NCBI GenBank assembly: GCA_949287815.1
Contig: CASEHS010000009.1
Span: forward strand, 1 to 40,518
Direction of reading: 5' to 3'
Length of the DNA: 40,518 bases
Origin: an uncultured Bacillota bacterium
GTDB taxonomy: Bacteria; Bacillota; Clostridia; Christensenellales; Borkfalkiaceae
Positions 8,129 through 15,775 of this stretch are shown here, in pieces (the first letter of the stretch is position 1; every line of letters starts with the position of its first letter). The notes beneath the pieces are model-generated. The model ran no database searches. It was given only the letters and a program-made list of their open reading frames with translations, and had not been told where the DNA came from. The translations under genes were made by a program, and so were the position numbers.

Positions 8129-8575
8129 ATGATAGATTCTTCAAAATTTAAAACGACAACACTATTGGTTCAGTTGGGGAATGCAGTAACTAATTACAGG
8201 AATGTAAAAATGGAGGATATAGATCTTACATCAGTGCAAAGTGATGCAATAATTGCGCTTCTCAGAAGGCAAAGTATTACAGCAACTGAGTTGAAAGAAC
8301 ATCTTCGTTTATCGCAGTCAACGACGGCAGGAATCATATCAAGGCTTGAAACGAAAGGACTTATTTGTCGCGCAATAGATAAAGATGATGCAAGGAAAGC
8401 TTTGTTGAGAACTACTGAGGAAGGAAAAAAACTGGAAGAACCTTTAAAAGAAATAGCATTGGATGTACAGACATGTCTGACTGACGGAATGAGCGAAAGT
8501 GAAGTTTGCGAATTCGACAGACTTTTGCAGAAAGCATTGGATAACCTGAATCAAATACGGACAGGGAAGAATTAA
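8129..8575 (+). CDS. MarR-family transcriptional regulator
   Basis: Winged helix-turn-helix regulator of 148 residues, a usual MarR length. The recognition-helix region reads SITATELKEHLRLSQSTTAG, followed by IISRLETKGLICRAIDKDDARKALLRTT. This contains the D-x-R-wing signature (DKDDAR) of the family. N- and C-terminal helices would form the dimer. AGGAGG lies 8 bp before the ATG. The gene sits directly behind a palindromic operator and 34 bp before a MATE efflux gene, the standard layout in which a MarR repressor releases an efflux pump in response to a toxic ligand. The pump gene is frameshifted here, so the pair may no longer work. Confidence 0.9.
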   Translation: MIDSSKFKTTTLLVQLGNAVTNYRNVKMEDIDLTSVQSDAIIALLRRQSITATELKEHLRLSQSTTAGIISRLETKGLICRAIDKDDARKALLRTTEEGKKLEEPLKEIALDVQTCLTDGMSESEVCEFDRLLQKALDNLNQIRTGKN

Positions 8576-8609
8576 AGTTTCTGAACAGACTTTTGGAGGA
8601 GGGCTTGGA

Positions 8610-9983
8610 ATGATAAAAGAAAAAGAATTGTTTACTTCTATGTCGGTAGGGAAAGCTGTTGCAAAACTTACTATACCTACCGTTGTAAGTCAGATTATAG
8701 TTATTCTTTATAGTCTGGCTGACACATTTTTCATAGGTCAGATAGGTGATCCGAATCAGCTGACTGCGTTGGGGATTACCTTTCCCGATATATACGGTTT
8801 TAACGGCAGTTGCCAATCTTTTCGGAATTGGAGCAAATAGCGTTATATCCAGAAGCTTAGGAAAAAACGATGAATTGACGGCGAAAAAAGTATCAGTATT
8901 TCGTTTTGGGCAAGTGTAGCTGTGGCTGCAATGCTTTCCGTTGTTTTAGGAGTATTTATGCGCCCGATTTTGAGTTTTTTCGGTGCGGATGAATTTACTT
9001 TGGGATTTACAGCCGATTATCTTTTTTGGGTTTTTGTGATAGGCGGAATTCCTACTGTTGCAGCTTTAACATTGGGTCATCTTGTGCGTGCGGTGGGCAA
9101 GACCCGTGAGGCGGGAATAGGGCTTACGATCGGCGGGGTGATGAATATCATACTTGACCCTGTTTTTATTTTTGTATTTGATATGGAGGTTGCTGGAGCG
9201 GGATTAGCAACTATGATTTCCAATGTGATTTCACTTATTTATTTTTTGATTGTGTTGATTGTGATCAGAAAAACAACAGTACTTACGCTTGCACCGAAGT
9301 ATTTTTCAATGGAAAAGAAAGTTGCTTGGGGTACTTTTTCGGTTGGTTTTCCGGCTGCGATTTCCGTTTTATTGGTATCAGTTTCTATTGCTGTATTGAA
9401 CGGTTTATTGCTAAGACATGAAAACGGAAATATACTTTCAGCGGCTTACAGTGTTGCTTCGAAATGCGGAACGATCGCATTACATATCAGCATAGGTATT
9501 GCGCAGGGCGTAATGCCGTTGATAGGTTTTAATTTTGGTGCTAAAAATCACAAACGAGTTCATGAGGTGTGCAGGCTTTCATTTATAATATTATTGATTT
9601 TTTCAGTTGTGTTTTTATTGATTGTGCAATTGATTCCGAATACGATCGTCAGGATATTTACCCCTGATACGGATGTTATAGAAGTCGGCGGAACATTTAT
9701 GCGGTGCTGGTCATGGTGTGTGATAGGTATGAGCTTGTTTAATATGTATAATTCTATCTTTCAGGCGGTCGGTAAATGGAAAACTTCATTGGTGCTAGCT
9801 GTGTTGAGGTTGGGCGTAATCTTTATAATTCTTAGCTTTGTTTTGAACGCCTTATTTGGGGTTAATGGATTGTTATGGGTTCAGGCAATAACGGATACTT
9901 TGTCTTGTCTTATCGCAATGTTTCTTTATATACGATTTAAAAAATCTATTGCGTCTGAAATCCATAAAAAAATTGAAGAGTAA
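8610..9983 (+). pseudogene. MATE-family multidrug efflux pump, two compensating frameshifts
   Basis: The start (from ATG 8610, with GGAGGAGG upstream) and the long 3' part (to 9983) are in the same frame and together would encode about 457 residues, normal for MATE. An in-frame TAG at 8838-8840 interrupts them. The missing piece is readable in another frame between two homopolymer runs. Removing one C from CCC at 8784-8786 restores ITFPIYTVLTAVANLFGIG, and adding one A to the A6 run at 8884-8889 restores the frame into SISISFWASVAVAAML. MATE family features are AVAKLTIPTVVSQ, YSLADTFFIGQ, GANSVISRSLG in the shifted part, and several transmembrane helices. This is either a pseudogene, a reversible slippage switch, or an assembly error. 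Confidence 0.8.
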
Positions 9984-10079
9984 AATTTAATTTTTCAGAA
10001 AGAGATAAAGTAATTTACGAAAGAAATCCTTAAAAACACGAATGTTTGAATGTTGATTTTGAATTTAGTGTTGTTTTGC

Positions 10080-10108
10080 TTGCAATTTTATATATAAAAT
10101 ATTAAAAT
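10080..10108 (+). promoter_or_regulatory. Promoter of aspS
   Basis: TTGCAA (10080-10085), 17-bp spacer, TAAAAT (10103-10108), in a very AT-rich 160-bp gap. The gene's ACGAGG site and ATG 10145 follow about 30 bp later. Confidence 0.55.
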
Positions 10109-10144
10109 AATGTTTGATATTATAATTTTAACGAGGTCTTTCAG

Positions 10145-11476
10145 ATGGACAAAATAAACGGCTTGATTCAAAAGGTAACCGTGGATTACAAAGATTTTCC
10201 CGAACATGTCAATGAAGTTGTTGAAATGAAGGGGATTATTCACCGTATTCGCGAAATGACCGGTTTTGCATTCGTGATTATTCGTACGGCAAGAGATGTC
10301 GTGCAGTGCGTATATTCTCCCGACTTTTCAGATTATCGTATGGACGATAAAGTGGTTGAGGGTTGTGCGGTAAAACTGACGGGTAAAATCGTCAAAGATG
10401 AAACGCGTGAAGACCGTTATGAAATGCAGATCCACGGAATTGAGGTTCTTTCTTCTCCTGCCGAACAGATGCCGATCGTGATCAATAAAAAGCAATTGGA
10501 TAATATTCCGATCGATCTGAATCTGAATATGCGTCCCGTGACGTTGCGAAATCCCAAGGAACGTGCTGTTTTCAAGATTCAGGAAGGAATAGCGAGGGGT
10601 TTCCGCGAATTTCTTACTTCTCAGAATTTTACAGAAATTCATACACCGAAAATCAATGCGCAGGGTGCAGAAGGCGGTGCGAACATATTTAAGCTTGATT
10701 ATTTCGGTAAGCAGGTATTCTTAGCGCAAAGTCCTCAATTCTATAAACAAATGCTTGTGCCTGTATATGAACGTGTTTTTGAAATCGGACCTGTTTTCCG
10801 TGCGGAGCATCACGATACATCCCGTCACCTTAACGAATATATCAGTATGGATTTCGAGATGGGATTTATTGAAAGTTTCTATGATATCATGAACATGGAA
10901 ACGGGTGCATTGAAATATATAGTTAAGCTTTTAAAAGAAGAGTATGCGGAAGAAGTTGCATTGTTGAATGTGAATCTTCCCGAAATCAATGATATTCCCG
11001 TGATCAAATTCATGGATGCTAAAGATATCATTATCAAAAAATATAAAAAGAAGATCACGGATTTTCGCGATTTCGAGCCTGAAGAAGAACAGATTTTAGG
11101 AAAATGGGCAAAACAGGAGTTTAATAGCGATTTCTTGTTTGTAACGCATTATCCGTCTGAGAAGAGACCTTTTTATGCTATGGATGATCCTGCTGATCCT
11201 GAGTATACTTTGAGCTTTGATCTATTGTTCAGAGGAATAGAGATCACAACGGGCGGACAGCGTATTCATGATTATAATGAACAGGTCAAAAAGATGCTTT
11301 CCCGTGGTATGAAGATAGAGGATTTTGAAGGATATCTTATGGCGCATAAATACGGCATGCCTCCGCATGGCGGCTTAGGCCTTGGGTTGGAAAGAATTAC
11401 AATGCACTTGCTCGGTTTTAAGAATGTAAGGTATGCTTCCATGTTCCCGAGAGATATTAACAGGGTAACACCATAA
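10145..11476 (+). CDS. aspS: Archaeal/eukaryotic-type aspartyl-tRNA synthetase (AspS2)
   Basis: Class IIb synthetase attaching aspartate to tRNA. At 443 residues it is far shorter than the bacterial enzyme (about 590) and has no GAD insertion domain. The N-terminal anticodon-binding OB fold covers about 1-105. The catalytic part shows FLAQSPQFYKQML, motif 2 in PVFRAEHHDTSRHLNEY and motif 3 in GLGLGLERITMHLLG. The C-terminus PRDINRVTP is typical of the archaeal type. Bacterial carriers of this form, such as Deinococcus and some clostridia, are thought to have acquired it by transfer. There it is often non-discriminating, also charging tRNA-Asn for amidation by GatCAB. Whether this copy is non-discriminating cannot be judged here. 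It has its own promoter and terminator-like hairpin. Confidence 0.92.
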   Translation: MDKINGLIQKVTVDYKDFPEHVNEVVEMKGIIHRIREMTGFAFVIIRTARDVVQCVYSPDFSDYRMDDKVVEGCAVKLTGKIVKDETREDRYEMQIHGIEVLSSPAEQMPIVINKKQLDNIPIDLNLNMRPVTLRNPKERAVFKIQEGIARGFREFLTSQNFTEIHTPKINAQGAEGGANIFKLDYFGKQVFLAQSPQFYKQMLVPVYERVFEIGPVFRAEHHDTSRHLNEYISMDFEMGFIESFYDIMNMETGALKYIVKLLKEEYAEEVALLNVNLPEINDIPVIKFMDAKDIIIKKYKKKITDFRDFEPEEEQILGKWAKQEFNSDFLFVTHYPSEKRPFYAMDDPADPEYTLSFDLLFRGIEITTGGQRIHDYNEQVKKMLSRGMKIEDFEGYLMAHKYGMPPHGGLGLGLERITMHLLGFKNVRYASMFPRDINRVTP

Positions 11477-11492
11477 CTTTTTAAAATAATAC

Positions 11493-11532
11493 ATTGTCAA
11501 CCAGTTTCTAAAAATTGGTTGACAATTTTTTT
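11493..11532 (+). promoter_or_regulatory. BirA-type operator that is also a terminator hairpin
   Basis: ATTGTCAACC (11493-11502) and GGTTGACAAT (11517-11526) are inverted with 14 bp between them. This matches the biotin-repressor site pattern TTGTnAACC-N14/15-GGTTnACAA known from bacteria. The right half contains the -35 TTGACA of the birA promoter, so bound BirA would block it. The same palindrome extends to 11 bp (11493-11503/11516-11526) and runs into seven T (11526-11532). It would therefore also work as a rho-independent terminator for aspS, whose stop is 17 bp upstream. Confidence 0.75.
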
Positions 11533-11547
11533 ATGTTTTGATATTAT
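11519..11547 (+). promoter_or_regulatory. birA–bioY promoter, predicted leaderless
   Basis: TTGACA (11519-11524), 17-bp spacer, TATTAT (11542-11547). Only six bases separate the -10 from ATG 11554, so transcription should start at or next to the start codon. No ribosome binding site precedes the ATG. Confidence 0.7.
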
Positions 11548-11553
11548 TAAAAC

Positions 11554-12528
11554 ATGGAAAATAAAGAATTATTAAAAAACAAAATTTTAGAATGCCTTGA
11601 ATCAAAGAGGGGCGGGTTCTGTTCCGGTGAAGAGTTAGCGGAATTGTTTTCTGTCAGCAGGAGTGCTGTCTGGAAGGCTGTAAAAAATCTGAAAGCCGAA
11701 GGTTACAATGTTAAATCTGTAACGAATCGCGGATATTGCCTGGATACGGATAATGATTTGCTGTCGGTTGCAGCTATAACAAATTTTTTGAAAAACAAAG
11801 AGTTTTCTCTGCAAGTTCTTCGTTCGGCTACATCAACAAATGACATAGTTAAAAAATTAGCTGAATCAGGAGCTGAAGAATGGACGGTTGTAATTTCCGA
11901 AGAACAGACGGCGGGCAGGGGAAGATATAACAGAGCTTTTTATTCTCCTTCGGGTGAAGGTGTTTATTTCAGTGTTTTGTTGAGGCCTGAATTTTCGGCT
12001 GCTGAAACACTGTATATAACGACATCGGCCGCGGTGGCGGTTTGTGAGGCTATAGAATCGCTTTCCAATAAAAAAGCACAGATAAAGTGGGTGAATGATG
12101 TGCTGATCGAGGGGAAGAAGACGTGCGGAATTCTCACCGAAGCGTCTTTTGATGTGGAAAACGGGAAGATTAAATATGCTGTTGTGGGAATAGGGATAAA
12201 TGTGAAGCAGGAACTTTTTCCAAATGAATTAAAAGACATTGCGACTTCTGCTTTTGGGACAGAATATCGTCCAGGTATGCGTTCTGAACTTATTGCGGCG
12301 GTTTTAGACAAACTTAAATATTATTATGATAAAATACCGCAAAGGGCTTTTTTTGAGGAATATAAAAAACGGTCTGTCGTGATCGGGAAAAGAGTTAAAG
12401 TTGTATCTGGGAACTTGAACGGATATGCTCAAATTATTGATCTTGATGAAAATTGTTTTTTGAAAGCGCGTTTTGATGACGGCTCGGAAAGACTGTTATC
12501 ATCAGGAGAAGTGAGTGTTAAATTTTAA
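11554..12528 (+). CDS. birA: Bifunctional biotin ligase / biotin operon repressor
   Basis: Activates biotin as biotinyl-AMP and transfers it to the lysine of biotin carrier domains; the holo-repressor form binds the biotin operator. The 324 residues comprise an N-terminal winged helix (about 5-65: FCSGEELAELFSVSRSAVWKAV). A catalytic domain follows with STNDIVK, the adenylate-binding EEQTAGRGRYNR, the KWVNDVL motif and GIGINV, and then a C-terminal SH3-like domain. The presence of the DNA-binding domain and of a BirA-like operator directly upstream predicts autoregulation. bioY follows 12 bp downstream. The substrate is likely the free biotin carrier encoded at 27132-27485. The gene has no Shine-Dalgarno sequence and a promoter six bases away, so it is probably translated from a leaderless mRNA. 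Confidence 0.93.
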   Translation: MENKELLKNKILECLESKRGGFCSGEELAELFSVSRSAVWKAVKNLKAEGYNVKSVTNRGYCLDTDNDLLSVAAITNFLKNKEFSLQVLRSATSTNDIVKKLAESGAEEWTVVISEEQTAGRGRYNRAFYSPSGEGVYFSVLLRPEFSAAETLYITTSAAVAVCEAIESLSNKKAQIKWVNDVLIEGKKTCGILTEASFDVENGKIKYAVVGIGINVKQELFPNELKDIATSAFGTEYRPGMRSELIAAVLDKLKYYYDKIPQRAFFEEYKKRSVVIGKRVKVVSGNLNGYAQIIDLDENCFLKARFDDGSERLLSSGEVSVKF

Positions 12529-12540
12529 TTGAGGGATACT

Positions 12541-13146
12541 ATGCCAAAGATGTATAAAGATTTGGAAAATGGAATCAATAAAGAGGAAAAAGGTGAAACA
12601 AAAAAGGCGGTAAAAACGGCGACGCGCCTTGCAGAATGCGGTTTGTTTGTGGTGCTGATGGTGGTTTCTGCATATATCAGAATACCGATACCTTATGTAC
12701 CGTTGACCTTTCAGACGGTTGTATCTGTTTTGGCGGGACTTTTGCTTGGGGGCTGGTTTGGCGCGGCGGCGGTTGCTGTTTATGTCTTTATGGGGCTTTT
12801 AGGATTGCCTGTTTTTGCGAACGGCGGTGGCGGAATCGGATACGTTTTGCAGCTTTCTTTCGGATATTTGATTGGTTTTATTGCGGCTGCTTTGGTTTTA
12901 GGGCTGGTTTTAGGTAAGAACGGAACAAGTTTCAGAAAAATGGTAATTGCAGCGTTTTTCGGTGTATTGGCAAATTACATTGTGGGATTGCCTTATTTTA
13001 TGATTTTATGGAGCGGATATTATCATTATTCAAATGCCTGGAATGCGTTGCTTATTTATAATTTGATTTATTTCCCCAAAGACTTGCTTTTGTGTTTTCT
13101 TGCGGCGGTTTTAGCGGTAAGGGTGAAACCTTTGATACACAGATAA
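12541..13146 (+). CDS. bioY: Biotin transporter substrate-binding subunit (ECF S component)
   Basis: BioY captures biotin at the membrane and works alone or with the shared ECF energizing module (EcfA/A'/T). The 201 residues contain about six membrane helices after a charged N-terminus of about 30 residues (longer than usual). The family hallmark is IRIPIPYVPLTFQTVVSVLA, followed by LLLGGWFGAAAVAVYVFMGLLGLPVF, GGGGIGYVLQLSFGYLIG and, near the end, IYFPKDLLLCFLAA. ATG 12541 follows TTGAGGG with 7-bp spacing; a TTG at 12529 is the alternative. Cotranscription with birA behind the biotin operator fits regulation of uptake by biotin supply. No biotin synthesis genes are present, so the organism may depend on external biotin. 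Confidence 0.93.
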   Translation: MPKMYKDLENGINKEEKGETKKAVKTATRLAECGLFVVLMVVSAYIRIPIPYVPLTFQTVVSVLAGLLLGGWFGAAAVAVYVFMGLLGLPVFANGGGGIGYVLQLSFGYLIGFIAAALVLGLVLGKNGTSFRKMVIAAFFGVLANYIVGLPYFMILWSGYYHYSNAWNALLIYNLIYFPKDLLLCFLAAVLAVRVKPLIHR

Positions 13147-13231
13147 TTTCAGGAACAAAGACGCGTTTAATGGAATAATTTATTTAAGTAAATATAAATT
13201 TGTTAAAGTGACAAAATACCTGTATTTGTAT

Positions 13232-13260
13232 TTGACAAAGGGAAAAACCTCTGTTATAAT
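13232..13260 (+). promoter_or_regulatory. Promoter of tRNA-Pro
   Basis: TTGACA (13232-13237), 17-bp spacer, TATAAT (13255-13260): full consensus, as expected for a stable RNA gene. The tRNA starts 12 bp after the -10. Confidence 0.85.
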
Positions 13261-13272
13261 AATATAGGTTGT

Positions 13273-13349
13273 CGAGGTGTAGCGCAGTTTGGTAGCGCGC
13301 TTGGTTCGGGACCAAGAGGTCGTGGGTTCAAGTCCCGTCACCTCGACCA
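13273..13349 (+). tRNA. tRNA-Pro (anticodon CGG)
   Basis: A 77-nt cloverleaf with acceptor CGAGGTG/CACCTCG and discriminator A. The CCA is encoded in the genome. The anticodon arm CTTGG-TTCGGGA-CCAAG has CGG at positions 34-36, reading CCG proline codons. The T arm is GTGGGTTCAAGTCCCGT-like with the TTCAA loop. It stands alone between bioY and a small zinc-ribbon gene, with its own promoter and terminator. Confidence 0.95.
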
Positions 13350-13350
13350 A

Positions 13351-13390
13351 AAAGCCGTGATACTGATATCGGTATCACGGCTTTTCTTTT
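13351..13390 (+). terminator. Rho-independent terminator of tRNA-Pro
   Basis: AAAGCCGTGATAC (13351-13363) pairs with GTATCACGGCTTT (13372-13384), a 13-bp stem followed by TTTCTTTT. It begins two bases after the CCA end. Confidence 0.9.
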
Positions 13391-13418
13391 ACAAATTTAT
13401 GACCGATTATGTTAAGTT

Positions 13419-13574
13419 TCAGCAAAGTTTTCCGATAAATCCGTAGCAGTCGGGACATGAACTTCCGGCTTTGGTTTTGCAATCTTCACATAAAAAAGTT
13501 CCGCATTCGTTACAGACATAAACAGATTCACTGTTACAGGGCTTTCCGCATTTTCCGCAATAAATTTTTTCCAT
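13419..13574 (-). CDS. Small cysteine-rich zinc-ribbon protein, function unknown
   Basis: Starting at ATG 13574, preceded by CCGGAGG at a good distance, the product is 51 residues with nine cysteines. CGKCGKPC opens it, CNECGTFLCEDC forms a second knuckle and CPDCYGF a third, so two zinc ions could be bound in a treble-clef or RING/B-box-like fold. A longer reading to 13652 would add 26 residues, including no conserved feature, upstream of the ribosome binding site. It is divergent from gyrB and converges on the tRNA-Pro terminator. I do not recognise a named family; a role in protein or nucleic-acid contact is only a guess from the fold. Confidence 0.7.
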   Translation of the reverse strand: MEKIYCGKCGKPCNSESVYVCNECGTFLCEDCKTKAGSSCPDCYGFIGKLC

Positions 13575-13660
13575 TTTTAACCTCCGGAATAGATTAACCG
13601 AAGTATGAGGAAAAAAATATCTTTTTATGCAAATAAAAGAAAAATTTACCAAATAATTTT

Positions 13661-13687
13661 TTTATAAAATCCAGTGGTATAAGTCAA
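13661..13687 (-). promoter_or_regulatory. Possible promoter of the zinc-ribbon gene
   Basis: On the minus strand TTGACT (13687-13682) is followed 15 bp later by TATAAA (13666-13661). A TAAAAA also occurs at 17 bp. The spacing is imperfect, so this is a weak call. Confidence 0.35.
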
Positions 13688-13692
13688 AAAAC

Positions 13693-13729
13693 GGTGTTTC
13701 GGGCGTTTTAGGGGCATTTACGGGCGTTT
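13693..13729 (+). repeat. Helically phased short direct repeats upstream of gyrB
   Basis: GGGCGTTT (13701-13708), GGGCATTT (13712-13719) and GGGCGTTT (13722-13729) recur at 11 and 10 bp, preceded by a weaker GGTGTTT (13693-13699). Spacing of one helical turn places the repeats on the same face of DNA between the divergent zinc-ribbon and gyrB promoters. Binding of a repeated regulator is possible; none is identified. Confidence 0.5.
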
Positions 13730-13794
13730 AAACGTATATAGTGAAATTTAATTTTGAAAAAAAGCAAAAAATACTTTCTTTTTTTTGCTTTTTA

Positions 13795-13803
13795 TGGTAT
13801 AAT
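13795..13803 (+). promoter_or_regulatory. Extended -10 promoter of gyrB
   Basis: TGG followed by TATAAT (13798-13803) is an extended -10. No good -35 is visible in the A/T-tract upstream. The predicted leader is about 46 nt, with AGGAGAG at 13842-13848. Confidence 0.6.
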
Positions 13804-13843
13804 TTTAACATACGGTTGTGAATCGAAATAGTGTACGTTTTAG

Positions 13844-15763
<1,920 letters not shown>

Positions 15764-15775
15764 TGAGGTGCGCAA

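Noticed and set aside
8922-9983. Independent 353-residue membrane protein starting at GTG 8922
   Set aside because: It has no ribosome site, begins mid-helix and is clearly the continuation of the MATE gene starting at 8610.
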